Source of the DNA: Phyllobacterium calauticae
GTDB taxonomy: Bacteria; Pseudomonadota; Alphaproteobacteria; Rhizobiales; Rhizobiaceae
Assembly (NCBI RefSeq): GCF_019991125.1
Contig: NZ_JAGENB010000003.1
Span: forward strand, 62,001-126,000
Length of the DNA stretch: 64,000 bases
Direction: 5' to 3'
The first letter of the stretch is position 1, and each line of letters begins with the position of its first letter. Below the pieces are notes generated by a model that worked only from the letters and a program-made list of their open reading frames with translations, did not search any database and was not told the origin of the DNA. Of the stretch, positions 43,420 through 52,826 are shown in pieces. The position numbers were made by a program, and so were the translations under genes.

Positions 43420-46400
43420 CTATCCGTGGGCGAACAATGCATCGTCCTGCTCCTGTTCCTTAACAACATTAGCCTCCAGTTTACCGATTGAGATGGTTGC
43501 CCACCGACGAACGTCTTCTTGCGCATGTTGTTTCCAATGCTCGAAAAATGGCAATAAGGCCTTTGAATCGTTGAAAAATTCTTTGGTCATGCGCCAATAA
43601 ATTTGCACAAGCACCTGAGGCACATCGCCAAATTCTGACAGGTAGGCATCCAATTCCGGCTGTATAACAAGTGCGCCATCCGCCTGCCGTATCGCAATGG
43701 GCAACCACTCGACGACAATCTCGGCTCGTTTCTCCGGTTTCTCACGTACCCAATCCATGATTATCGCGGTGGGTATTTGAAACAGAACGCCCGCTCCCAG
43801 AGTCTGTTCGAGCCTTTGGTCAATCAGATGTTTCAACCGGTCGAGCGCACTCCAAGCCTTGCGTTCGAGTTGTTTGCTTACCGTTGTCCATACAACCACC
43901 GGGTATAACGCGATCAAGCGGATCAGAATCTCGCTAGCAGCCTCATCGAGTTTCATAAAAATTCTATAATCGTCAACCTCGCACAGCCTCAACAGCTGCT
44001 TCATCATAGATTGTGCAAAGGTCATGTCGAGAGCATTGGCACGTTCGAGGGCCGCAACCATTTCCCCAAGATGGTAACCATCCATCATGCCGGGGTTCTT
44101 CGAGGTGAACAGTTTCGGTGTCAGAAGGATGCGCTTCATTGCCTTGATCAGGGGATCGGCCGGAAGCTTCGCTGGATGGAGATAAAGGGTTATAATGTCG
44201 GATGACATCCACAGGCCGTCAGCTCCATGTCTTTCCAGCTCATTAAGCACAGGCATAAGCTCATTTGGATCAAGGTGATCGAATCTGTTCGAAATCACAT
44301 AACAGTCATTCGCCGTGACGTCCTTGTTCCGCAACAAGGTAACAAGCAACGTAAGGTCTGCCGGCAACATCGCCCCAGCTCCGATAAGCTGTGCCATATA
44401 AGGCTTCAGTTGCAGGGAACCCAAAGCAGTTCGGATACATGCACGGCCAATGCCGATATCCAACGCATTTGCCCCCGATACCAGACCAGTGAAGAAGCGG
44501 ACATTGACAGGTGCATCGCTTGAGTCGGCACGAGTAATAGCGTTTACAAACACTGACAGCGGATCGGTAGTTGACGCCGCGAGTTCGTAAGCGAAAGTAT
44601 ATGCATTCTTGGCAGCGCTAAAAACGAAAGCCGTGATTGCTTTCTCCGTCAATTGCCGATCATTGCCTATAATCACCGCCAGAGCCTTGACATGGCGTGC
44701 AACGTATTCTCTGTCGCGAGGTATTTTTGAATCGCGTTCATAGCGGGCATCAGGATCATGTAGCGTATGGGAATAGCCGTTGGCGTAAACTAGGGCCTGT
44801 TCAACCGGATCGTTTGGCATTAGTTCGTCGTAGTACGACCGCACAGCAATAACAGCTTGCTTCGGTGCCTTCGGAGCGTCGAAATAAAGCCAGTTGCTTA
44901 TGCCCTGCACGGCTTCTGGCCAGAAGCCGAACCTATCGATGATTTGGCGTGTCATCCCCTTGACCGCATCCAGCGTTACCCCATTGACAATGCCTCGCAT
45001 TTTCTTCCCGAGAATCGCTTTGGCGTCTTCCGCGAGAGAATCTTTTGCCAATGCTATCGCAGTCAGCCGGATCACGGCCGCCGTGTGGTAATTGCGGACT
45101 TCGCCATAGGTCTCGGGTTTCCAGTCCTTAAGCTGTTTTGCACTGCCGATTTCTTCCGCTCCCCCACCGCGTGTAAAGTGAGATGCCGGGAGCATGTTTT
45201 CCAGCGCTGCGAGGCACACTTCGCGTTCAGCGAGATCAGACGATGCAAGCCCCGAATCCAAAACGCGCAGTTTTGCATCGGGGTCAGCTTCGCTACCAGA
45301 CAAATGCAGTTGGAACAGCTGGACAAACTGGCCGGTAGCATTATTACCGATGTCCCTTTCGTTTTCACTAGCAGCGAGCCGACGCAACAGGGTTGCAGCG
45401 CGGTCAAAACTTGATTTGCGAAAGGCAAGCTTTTCCAAAGCCCAAACCAAGTAACGCCGCCCATCCCGGATCGCCTGCAACTCGGTCTTGGTCATATTTC
45501 CTAACACACGATCGATCATCGCCATCGCCCCGTCGGGATCGACGTGCACGAGGCCGTCAAGACACTCCGACCCAAATTCGGTATTAAGCTCGGCTAGATT
45601 ACCAATACCATCTTCACCCAATACGGAACCTGCGAATGCACGCGCGACTGGTGATGTGTCAAACCACCGCAAACGCTTTAGGAAGCTACGTTTAAGGGCT
45701 AGAGAAGCACCGAGAAAGCAGGCCAGCACATCGTCTGCCGCTATACGCTCAAGACGAAGTGCACCAAGCCGGGCGGCAAGAGGCGTCGGACCAGCCTGGA
45801 AAAAGCTGCCGCGTTTTAAAACAATGCCGCGCTTTTGGAAATTCTGAACGTGCTCGATGAACTGCTCAGGTCGCATGTGCGCGAGGGTGGCGGCAATGTA
45901 GTTGGCGTCTCCAGCCGCACTGTTCTTTAGATCAACCCAATCGAACAGGCACAGGCATTCAAGTGCGCGTAAGGCCTCAGCGTTGGGCGCATGATGACCC
46001 CAGATGATGCGATCCATCATTTCATCAATCGACCGAATAGTCAGCCTGCGATCGCCCTTGAGTTGCGCCGCCAGCACGGCCATTCCTGGGTAGCCATCGG
46101 CAATTTCGGCGATGTAACGCGTGTCCGCAATGTCGAGGTTGCTGCCAGCAGCCTCTGCTATGTCTGCAAGCAGCGTGACGTCGGCTTTCTCCAGCTCGAT
46201 AGTCAGCGTGTTTCTCGCCAAGAGAATATTGGTTTCCACATCAATTGTAACAATACGCAGATTGGATCCTTTGAAGCCCGCATATCCCATGAGCTTTTGA
46301 TGAACATGATCGGGACATTCATCTACCACCAAAATGGCTGATGAACCGGATTGCGCAATTTCCAGTCCCAGTTTCAACAACTCGTTCCCGACAGTGACGT

Positions 46401-47307
46401 AATCTGCATAAATCGTTGAATAATGATCGGCGGTATCGGAAACGGAGGATTGTGACAGCAATAGTTGGTAGGCAAACCGGGATTTACCAAGCCCAGATGC
46501 ACCGATAATACGCAGAGCTGCGTTTGGATTAGCGAGAAAATCAAGGCTTGCCGTGATCGCCTGGTTGCAACTCCATGCATTTATTGCGGGATTCCCACGT
46601 TCTGCCATTGCTATCATCTGGTTTACAGGTTGATAACGTGGCGTCTCGCTGTTCACCCAAGGGGCTTCCAAAATGCGCGACGTTTTCCCCCAATCTTCAT
46701 GTGAAAGGAAGCCGCTAAGTGATCTTTTGCGCTGAAGCGTTGCAAGCCAAAGTGCAACGGGTGTGTGCGTATTGGCCCAGTCGGCAATCTGATTAGCATC
46801 GTAGATCTTGATCGCAGTGATCCTTCCAGGATCACCGCCCCCTTCGGTGATGGCCGCCTTGATTGCCTTGACCAGCTTGTTTATCTTCGCTCCAGTCATC
46901 GCCTGGGAACAAAAAACAATGTAGGCGCCGCCTTTCGATAATACTTCCTCGATGGCGTTACTTAGGCGCAAAGGGGTGCCCTTTGTTCCACCTTTGAGTA
47001 TCTCTGCCCTGACGTCTCCGTCACGCAGCTTCTGCGCCTTTGATTGGAAAATACAAAAGCGGTGTGGGAGATAATCCGTTGACGCAACACCACCTGTCCA
47101 TTCTGCCCGCCCGTCTTCGCCGCCATCAGGGACATTGATCTGTAAAGGCGCGGTCGCTGCACGCAAGGGCACCCCACAAGAGCGGCATTCAGCAAACATA
47201 AGGCGTTTCATCAACTTGACGAGCGTCAGACTGTCAAGTTTTGCAATATGGTCGGTATCTGCAGTAAAAAACATCGAAAGTCTAATCTCCTTGATGTTTG
47301 ATACCAT
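43420..47307 (-). CDS. AVAST-like protein: Mrr-like nuclease + STAND-type NTPase + helical repeats
   Basis: A 1,295-residue protein. Residues 30-130 look like a PD-(D/E)xK nuclease of the Mrr branch: PLQINVPDGGEDGRAEW and FCIFQSKAQ, the latter with Q-x-K. Then a P-loop NTPase: Walker A GASGLGKS at 269-276 and Walker B ILVVDECPD at 325-333. The rest, about 700 residues, is helical repeat, as in the target-sensing parts of STAND proteins. It starts at ATG 47307 with a poor ribosome site; ATG 47274, behind AAGGAG, is a good alternative. Avs proteins with this build cleave DNA after recognising phage proteins. Class and target are unknown. Confidence 0.7.
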   Translation of the reverse strand: MVSNIKEIRLSMFFTADTDHIAKLDSLTLVKLMKRLMFAECRSCGVPLRAATAPLQINVPDGGEDGRAEWTGGVASTDYLPHRFCIFQSKAQKLRDGDVRAEILKGGTKGTPLRLSNAIEEVLSKGGAYIVFCSQAMTGAKINKLVKAIKAAITEGGGDPGRITAIKIYDANQIADWANTHTPVALWLATLQRKRSLSGFLSHEDWGKTSRILEAPWVNSETPRYQPVNQMIAMAERGNPAINAWSCNQAITASLDFLANPNAALRIIGASGLGKSRFAYQLLLSQSSVSDTADHYSTIYADYVTVGNELLKLGLEIAQSGSSAILVVDECPDHVHQKLMGYAGFKGSNLRIVTIDVETNILLARNTLTIELEKADVTLLADIAEAAGSNLDIADTRYIAEIADGYPGMAVLAAQLKGDRRLTIRSIDEMMDRIIWGHHAPNAEALRALECLCLFDWVDLKNSAAGDANYIAATLAHMRPEQFIEHVQNFQKRGIVLKRGSFFQAGPTPLAARLGALRLERIAADDVLACFLGASLALKRSFLKRLRWFDTSPVARAFAGSVLGEDGIGNLAELNTEFGSECLDGLVHVDPDGAMAMIDRVLGNMTKTELQAIRDGRRYLVWALEKLAFRKSSFDRAATLLRRLAASENERDIGNNATGQFVQLFQLHLSGSEADPDAKLRVLDSGLASSDLAEREVCLAALENMLPASHFTRGGGAEEIGSAKQLKDWKPETYGEVRNYHTAAVIRLTAIALAKDSLAEDAKAILGKKMRGIVNGVTLDAVKGMTRQIIDRFGFWPEAVQGISNWLYFDAPKAPKQAVIAVRSYYDELMPNDPVEQALVYANGYSHTLHDPDARYERDSKIPRDREYVARHVKALAVIIGNDRQLTEKAITAFVFSAAKNAYTFAYELAASTTDPLSVFVNAITRADSSDAPVNVRFFTGLVSGANALDIGIGRACIRTALGSLQLKPYMAQLIGAGAMLPADLTLLVTLLRNKDVTANDCYVISNRFDHLDPNELMPVLNELERHGADGLWMSSDIITLYLHPAKLPADPLIKAMKRILLTPKLFTSKNPGMMDGYHLGEMVAALERANALDMTFAQSMMKQLLRLCEVDDYRIFMKLDEAASEILIRLIALYPVVVWTTVSKQLERKAWSALDRLKHLIDQRLEQTLGAGVLFQIPTAIIMDWVREKPEKRAEIVVEWLPIAIRQADGALVIQPELDAYLSEFGDVPQVLVQIYWRMTKEFFNDSKALLPFFEHWKQHAQEDVRRWATISIGKLEANVVKEQEQDDALFAHG

Positions 47308-47478
47308 GACATCATTTCATTGCAGATGTCATGCGGAGGCCCGCTGACTGAAGCTTTTCTTCCACGCGAAAGGGAGAGGATTCGCGTTCGAGAACGCGTT
47401 TGAACAAGCCAAATTGCTAAACGCTGAGACTTTAGCAGCAAAAAATCGGACGGAGTACGGGGTCGGATCGTCGCACGA

Positions 47479-49725
47479 TTAAGGCGACACCCCGTAGTCG
47501 GAGAAGCTGCGGCGCATCTCACTGTTAATCCTGTCTTGAGCCGCTGTGATAACGGATCCGAGCCCTGCCAAAACGGCCTTCAACTCTCTAGCATCTGCAA
47601 GCGCCGCCTTTATGCCGGATCCGTCGACTTCTGGTTTTGCTGAAACTGAGAGATTCTCCACAACCTGCCGACCGATATCGGCCGACCGCCTCAAGATATC
47701 ATCCATCTGGTCAGACGACGCCCCGGCGGGTTGCCCAACCGAAGACACTGGTGCCATCATCTGTTCCCAGAACCCTTTGTTCTCAGGCACGGGCGTATAG
47801 TTTGGCATAGATACAGCATGGCTCGGGTTCATGCGATCCCGATAGGCATTGTGCTTCCGAACCAGCTGCTCCGGATCCATCATGCTTGGATCCTTCGTGG
47901 GAGATTCATCGAGTCCCCGCTGCAGAGCGTATAGGGCGGCGAGCCACGCCCCGCCCTTCCCGATCGGAGATTTGAGAATTGAGCCGGCGCCGCCGGCCAG
48001 CATCCCGAGAATCCCTTTCTTTCCGCCACCCTTGCCAGTGACCAGTAGATCGCCGGCCGCGCCGCCGCCCTGCATTGCGGCAGCCTGTTGCAGAGCGAGC
48101 GCAGCAACGTTGAGGTTGGTGCCCGCAGTGATGAGCCCGTAAATTGCAGCGCCAACTTTATAGGTTCCGAAGGCAGCGGCACCGACGCCAGCAACGCCGA
48201 GGCCGGTCGCAACCGTTGGATCCCCTGCCTTCACCATCGCAGAGAAGCTATTCACAGCGTCGGAAATGGCATTGAGCCCGGGTACGATGACCGGCATCGC
48301 GCTTTCACCGACGGCGGCCGCCAGGTTCTTGAACGACTCGAGGAACCCTTTGTAGGCGACGAACGGATCTTGAAACCTTGCCTGGTCAGCGGCATCGGTG
48401 CCCATAGAGCGGCCATAGAGGTTAATCAGGCGCTCCGTCTGGTCACTCTGCGTGATCATGCGCGTGAGCATACCGGACGCGTTAGTATTCTTGGTGGTTT
48501 TCGCAACGGCCTTGCTAACGGCCGTTTCGTTATTCAGGTCAACCCCGTCTTTGGTGAGGGCGGGCATGAGATACTCCTTGACCCATTGGTAGGGATTGGT
48601 GCCAAATAGATCGCTCCCTACGAGATCGCCGTTGCCCTCCCCCTTGCGCAAGCCAAGCCTTCGCTGCTCGTTAATATTGACCTTGCCTGAATTGCTGTTC
48701 GCACCGATGACAAACGCCTGGTATGCGCTCGATAACGCGCTGCCAAAGCCCTCGGCCGACATATCCTGCATGAATGCCGGCGCCGTTGTCATAAGAAAAT
48801 CCGTGCTCAAGCCCGGGCCAGCGATCTTTGCACGCCGCGCAAACTCAAACATCTTGCCGGGATCCAAATCAGCGCCTTCAATCTGGGCCGCCTTTGTCAC
48901 GCCGTCGATAATATCGAGGACGTTTTTCACGCCGATATCGCCATTCGAGTTCTTGCCCAGGTTGTCGATACCGCGAAGCATGCGCATCAGCTGATCCGTG
49001 GCCGCATCGACACCCTTCGATGATTGGAGCGTCACCATGGCGCGAACCATACCGTCGAGGATCTTCATACCCTGCTCGGTCGACCCCATGGTATTGCGCG
49101 CCGAGCGGGCCATTTCCATGATGTCGGTGATGTTCACCGAGGGATATTGCTGCGAAAGCTCGCTGGATCTCTGGAACATCTGTTCCCGTTCTTTCTCGGG
49201 AATATTTGCCATCTTCTGGCGGAAATATTCGCGCTGGCGCTCCGAAGAAGCTGTCACAGCTTCTCGCCCAAGGTTGTTGACCATGTAGGCACCCGTGTAA
49301 CCACCGGCCGCCACATATGCAGGCCTGAGGACTGCAGACATCGCCGCTTTAATAGCCTTGGCACTCCGTTGAGCTTCCTTTTCGGTACTCCGGAGCCCCG
49401 AGCGAACCTGCGCCAGGTGCGACAGAGTTGCGACCTTCCACGCACCGATTTCGGATTTCCTCATCGCAGTTCCGAGGTTTTTCGACTGCATATCCTTATG
49501 CATTCGATCCCAAGACCGTCGGACGATCTCAAGCTCGCGTGCCGAGGCACCCATTTTCTCGATCTGTCGCTGGAAATTGGTACCCCACTGCGCGCCAGCA
49601 AGTCGGCGTGCGTGATCCTCGATTTTCTTCATAGATCTGGTCACGTCCGTGGCGGCCTTCTTGGCTTTGCCGGACATTTCATCCTGCAGCCGCAATACGA
49701 GCTGCCCGAGGAAAGTTTTCGCCAT
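47479..49725 (-). CDS. Phage tail tape-measure-like protein
   Basis: A 748-residue protein. The N-terminal 130 residues are coiled coil (DEMSGKAKKAATDVTRSMKK), the middle has helices with hydrophobic stretches (GGYTGAYMVNNLGREA), and residues 510-620 hold two or three membrane-like, Gly/Ala-rich helices (GLGVAGVGAAAFGTYKVG; GMLAGGAGSILKSPIG). Ala/Gln/Lys content and layout are typical of tape-measure proteins that set tail length and help DNA entry. No other tail gene is in the element. It lies back to back with the AVAST-like gene's start, 171 bases away, and diverges from a small HTH gene. Confidence 0.75.
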   Translation of the reverse strand: MAKTFLGQLVLRLQDEMSGKAKKAATDVTRSMKKIEDHARRLAGAQWGTNFQRQIEKMGASARELEIVRRSWDRMHKDMQSKNLGTAMRKSEIGAWKVATLSHLAQVRSGLRSTEKEAQRSAKAIKAAMSAVLRPAYVAAGGYTGAYMVNNLGREAVTASSERQREYFRQKMANIPEKEREQMFQRSSELSQQYPSVNITDIMEMARSARNTMGSTEQGMKILDGMVRAMVTLQSSKGVDAATDQLMRMLRGIDNLGKNSNGDIGVKNVLDIIDGVTKAAQIEGADLDPGKMFEFARRAKIAGPGLSTDFLMTTAPAFMQDMSAEGFGSALSSAYQAFVIGANSNSGKVNINEQRRLGLRKGEGNGDLVGSDLFGTNPYQWVKEYLMPALTKDGVDLNNETAVSKAVAKTTKNTNASGMLTRMITQSDQTERLINLYGRSMGTDAADQARFQDPFVAYKGFLESFKNLAAAVGESAMPVIVPGLNAISDAVNSFSAMVKAGDPTVATGLGVAGVGAAAFGTYKVGAAIYGLITAGTNLNVAALALQQAAAMQGGGAAGDLLVTGKGGGKKGILGMLAGGAGSILKSPIGKGGAWLAALYALQRGLDESPTKDPSMMDPEQLVRKHNAYRDRMNPSHAVSMPNYTPVPENKGFWEQMMAPVSSVGQPAGASSDQMDDILRRSADIGRQVVENLSVSAKPEVDGSGIKAALADARELKAVLAGLGSVITAAQDRINSEMRRSFSDYGVSP

Positions 49726-49827
49726 CATTCCGTCTCCGCTTCATAAAGTTCTAGTAATTATCACTGATAATTCATTGTAATTTCTAAATATCATCCAAAT
49801 TTTATCGGTAATATAGAGGAAAGCATC

Positions 49828-50241
49828 ATGACACCTGACCCCATGCCGAAGAAAACACGCAGGAAGAAGCACCACACAGAACGGATGCGCGGTGAGAAGT
49901 TGCTTGTGGAGCGATGGACCAATGCGAAGTCAGCATATGTGGCGTATTTGACTGGTAAGGGCGTGGCATCCACTGAAATTGCAAAAACTTTGAACGACGG
50001 TGTGAATCCCGCAACCATCCGAGCCATGTGGCGCCGGTGGCGCTTGCCAATGACGCCGACCGGCGGCCGTCATGTTGCGACCGTTCCGGTTCCACTCATG
50101 GCGCACGAGCGAACCCTCCTTACCCAGCGGGCTAAGAAGCTCAAGATTGCGCCTGAGGAGTACCTGCGCCGGATTTCAGTTTGTGCACTGTCGGACGATC
50201 TGTATGCGGCGGTGACAGATGGCCGCTTCGACGGGGAATGA
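49828..50241 (+). CDS. Small HTH protein, GcrA-like
   Basis: A 137-residue basic protein. The N-terminal region contains a helix-turn-helix: AYLTGKGVASTEIAKTLNDGVNPATIRAMWRRW, in which STEIAKTL is the first helix and ATIRAMW the recognition helix. It resembles the short HTH proteins of rhizobial phages and, distantly, GcrA. The start follows GAGGAAA. Its end overlaps the next gene by 23 bases, so the two are coupled. Confidence 0.68.
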   Translation: MTPDPMPKKTRRKKHHTERMRGEKLLVERWTNAKSAYVAYLTGKGVASTEIAKTLNDGVNPATIRAMWRRWRLPMTPTGGRHVATVPVPLMAHERTLLTQRAKKLKIAPEEYLRRISVCALSDDLYAAVTDGRFDGE

Positions 50242-50722
50242 GCAGACAGAGTGGACGGCCGCAATCGTCAAGGTCGAACTGAAGGCCGCTTTCGAAATCC
50301 TATTCGATACCACCGGCCGTGTTGGCCCGGGCGGGCACAAGAGCAATTGGCCTGAGTATCTGCAGCAGGTAACGCAGTCCGACAATGCCGAGCAGCAGCT
50401 TAGCGGAACGAACGCCGTCGGGCGGATGCGGGCAAGGGTGCAGCGGTCGGCACGGGAGATCTCCAACATGGAGAAGGTGCTGCTCGGCCATAAGGGCAAG
50501 GATGGGAAGCTCCACCCGGCGTGGCCGATCGGATTTCTGAAAGACAGCGATGGGATGCGACGTTGCCTTGTGTCCTGGTGCATCTGGGAAGTACGCGGTT
50601 GGCATGCGAAGAATGAATGCAAGAAGCGGGGCTGGTCTTACACAACGTTTCGACGTAGACGGGATCGGGCAGCCGAGATCATTGCGTTTTCGCTGAACGA
50701 AGCAGGGGTGAAATTATGGTAG
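50219..50722 (+). CDS. Phage protein, DUF6362-like
   Basis: A 167-residue protein. The layout matches a family of alphaproteobacterial phage proteins that I remember as DUF6362: a WTAAIVKVELKAAFEILFDT start, REISNMEKVLLGHKG in the middle, then RCLVSWCIWEVRGWHAKNEC and SYTTFRRRRDRAAEIIAFSLN at the end, which looks like a sigma-factor-like HTH. The role is unknown. It overlaps the genes before and after it. Confidence 0.58.
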   Translation: MAASTGNEQTEWTAAIVKVELKAAFEILFDTTGRVGPGGHKSNWPEYLQQVTQSDNAEQQLSGTNAVGRMRARVQRSAREISNMEKVLLGHKGKDGKLHPAWPIGFLKDSDGMRRCLVSWCIWEVRGWHAKNECKKRGWSYTTFRRRRDRAAEIIAFSLNEAGVKLW

Positions 50723-50961
50723 ACGGTACAGAGTGGGCCAATGGCGGCAAAATCGTCAGAGTAACAACGCAAGCAGTGAGCGGCGGAGCACCGATGGTGC
50801 AGCTTTGGCATGTCGCGATCGATACGGACGATGAGGCTATCGCGCGTGTACGCGCTGACACCAACAGTTCGGATGATAACCTAATCGAGATAGTGGGCCA
50901 CCTGACTGCAGAGGTATTGAAAGAATTACGAATCCCGCGCGGAACATCCAGGACTGCTTAG
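50716..50961 (+). CDS. Small hypothetical protein
   Basis: An 81-residue protein whose start overlaps the preceding stop by seven bases. The sequence is mixed (VQLWHVAIDTDDEAIARVRA; LIEIVGHLTAEVLKELRI) and ends convergently with the HerA-like gene, overlapping its stop by four bases. No family recognised. Confidence 0.55.
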   Translation: MVDGTEWANGGKIVRVTTQAVSGGAPMVQLWHVAIDTDDEAIARVRADTNSSDDNLIEIVGHLTAEVLKELRIPRGTSRTA

Positions 50962-52358
50962 AACAGGCCCGCCACTTTAAGACCGCCCATTGCGAAGGCA
51001 CCCCAGAAAAGAACTTTAACCAAGGTCATCGCGATACTCGTGCCCTTCTGTTCTTTCTCTTCCTCGTTAAGATCCGGAATGTGCTTCAGATACATCTTCT
51101 CTTCGTACGGTTGGGCTGTCGCTTCGGCGTCGACGTGGATGCCCCTCTGAGTTTTCATGCGATTGGTGAAACAGTGGCTGGCCTCAAAGGAATCTAGTTC
51201 GGTCCGATACTTCAATGACATGGGCGAGGCTGCGACAACCGTCTCGCGTTCGAGCTCAGACACAGGGCCTATCTGTGCTGTCGGCTTGATGATCCGGACC
51301 TTTTCCACGGGCCGGGGCACGCCGTTCTCTTCCAGCATTGAAATGAGCGCTTCACCAACGCCCATCGTCGTGATTTCGGCCTTCACGTCCACGCCCTTAT
51401 TCGGCCGAAACGCGTTGGCGGCCGCCTTGACTTTCCGCTGATCGCTGGGCGTGTATGCGCGCAACGCGTGCTGCACGCGATTGCCGAGCTGCGCAAGCAC
51501 CGTATCGGGGACGTCCGCCGGGGATTGCGTCACGAAATACACGCCGACACCCTTGGAGCGCACCAGGCGGACCAGGCGCTCGATGCTCTGGACGAGCAGC
51601 CGAGGGGCATCCCGAAACAGTAGGTGAGCCTCGTCAAAGAAGAAAACCAGCTTCGGTTTGTCCAAGTCACCGGCCTCGGGCAAGCGCCGGAACAGTTCTG
51701 TCAGCAGCCAGAGGAGGAAGGTCGCGTATAATTTCGGCGCTTCCATCAATTGGTCCGCGTGCAGCAGATTGATCATTCCTTTGCCGGCGGCATCGGTCCG
51801 GATGAAATCGAGGATATCAAACGGCGGCTCGCCGAAAAGGTTGGCACCGCCTTGCGCCTCGAGCGCCAATAGATTGCGTTGGATCGCCGAGATAGATGCC
51901 GCCGTGATATTCCCGTGCTGCTTGCAGACGTCCTCACGGTTATCGAGCATGTCGGAGAGGGACCAGCGGAGATCGTCGAGAGTGAGGAGATACGACTGTT
52001 CTTTCTCCGCAATTCGGAATGCGATCTCGATCGCTCCCTGTTGCGTCTCGTTCAGCCCGAGCATGCGTGATATCAATTGTGCGCCCATTTCCTGCACGCT
52101 GGTGCGGAGCGGCATGCCATGCCGCCCGAAGATGTCCCAAAGCGCGGCAGGAAATGCGGTGGTGATGCCTGAAAGGTCTCCCTTCACATCTGCGGCAAAC
52201 ACGGGAACGCCATTGCGAGAGAATTCCTCGGCCATACGCTGCAGGGTCACAGACTTGCCCGTGCCCGTTGCGCCGGTCACAAGACCGTGCCGGTTGGCAA
52301 AGCGGAGGGGTAGGCTGATGGGTGTGCCGCCAAACGTAGTGCCGAGATCGAGTTTCAT
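50958..52358 (-). CDS. HerA-like/DUF853 (YjgR-type) ATPase
   Basis: A 466-residue P-loop ATPase of the HerA-FtsK class. The start LPLRFANRHGLVTGATGTGKSVTLQ (Walker A GATGTGKS) is diagnostic of the YjgR family, as is VPVFAADVKGDLSG. Walker B is in LVFFFDEAHLLF, and the sensor region is YFVTQSPADVPD. The last 25 residues are hydrophobic (TLVKVLFWGAFAMGGLKVAG), perhaps a membrane tail. Most DUF853 proteins are chromosomal and uncharacterised; here it lies in a mobile element. It may move or package DNA, but that is inference. Confidence 0.82.
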   Translation of the reverse strand: MKLDLGTTFGGTPISLPLRFANRHGLVTGATGTGKSVTLQRMAEEFSRNGVPVFAADVKGDLSGITTAFPAALWDIFGRHGMPLRTSVQEMGAQLISRMLGLNETQQGAIEIAFRIAEKEQSYLLTLDDLRWSLSDMLDNREDVCKQHGNITAASISAIQRNLLALEAQGGANLFGEPPFDILDFIRTDAAGKGMINLLHADQLMEAPKLYATFLLWLLTELFRRLPEAGDLDKPKLVFFFDEAHLLFRDAPRLLVQSIERLVRLVRSKGVGVYFVTQSPADVPDTVLAQLGNRVQHALRAYTPSDQRKVKAAANAFRPNKGVDVKAEITTMGVGEALISMLEENGVPRPVEKVRIIKPTAQIGPVSELERETVVAASPMSLKYRTELDSFEASHCFTNRMKTQRGIHVDAEATAQPYEEKMYLKHIPDLNEEEKEQKGTSIAMTLVKVLFWGAFAMGGLKVAGLF

Positions 52359-52374
52359 TGCATTTCTCTCTATC

Positions 52375-52752
52375 CTAAGCGACTTGCACCATTGCTCGTA
52401 GGAACATCAGCATGTGAGGATCCTCACATCCCAGAAAATCTGAGCGTTCAAGAAAATAGGAGGATTTGAAATTAACTTCGCCAAGATTTCGCGGTGAGTA
52501 TTGCAGCAGTTGTTCAAGTGCGATCTGCTCTTTCTCGAACGCAAGCTGCAAACCTTCGCTCCCCTCACTCGGATCCTGCTCGATCGCAATATCGACCTCG
52601 GCAAGCGAGGCTTGATGGTTGTCGATGAGAGTGGAAAGTTGATCGGTTACTGGGCTACCTGTGCCGGAGGATGGATCAACCGAACTGATGGGGCTGGCGC
52701 CGATCGATCCTTGTCTACGGCTTGCTGCATTAAATTCGATTTGGTTCGACAT
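52375..52752 (-). CDS. Small acidic hypothetical protein
   Basis: A 125-residue protein from the ATG at 52752, which follows AAGGAA with good spacing. The first 50 residues are Ser/Gly/Pro-rich and probably disordered; the rest is helical and acidic (VDIAIEQDPSEGSEGLQLAF). No family recognised. It lies between the HerA-like gene and a larger coiled-coil gene on the same strand. Confidence 0.55.
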   Translation of the reverse strand: MSNQIEFNAASRRQGSIGASPISSVDPSSGTGSPVTDQLSTLIDNHQASLAEVDIAIEQDPSEGSEGLQLAFEKEQIALEQLLQYSPRNLGEVNFKSSYFLERSDFLGCEDPHMLMFLRAMVQVA

Positions 52753-52826
52753 AGTGTGTTCCTTAGGAAAGTTGAGAGGGAGAATAGTGGGGCGAACCGC
52801 GCGTGGAGCGCCCCACGTTACGTTGA

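Noticed and set aside
47479-49725. Calling the right half a complete prophage
   Set aside because: Only one tail-type gene is present; no capsid, portal, terminase, holin or lysin gene could be found on either strand.
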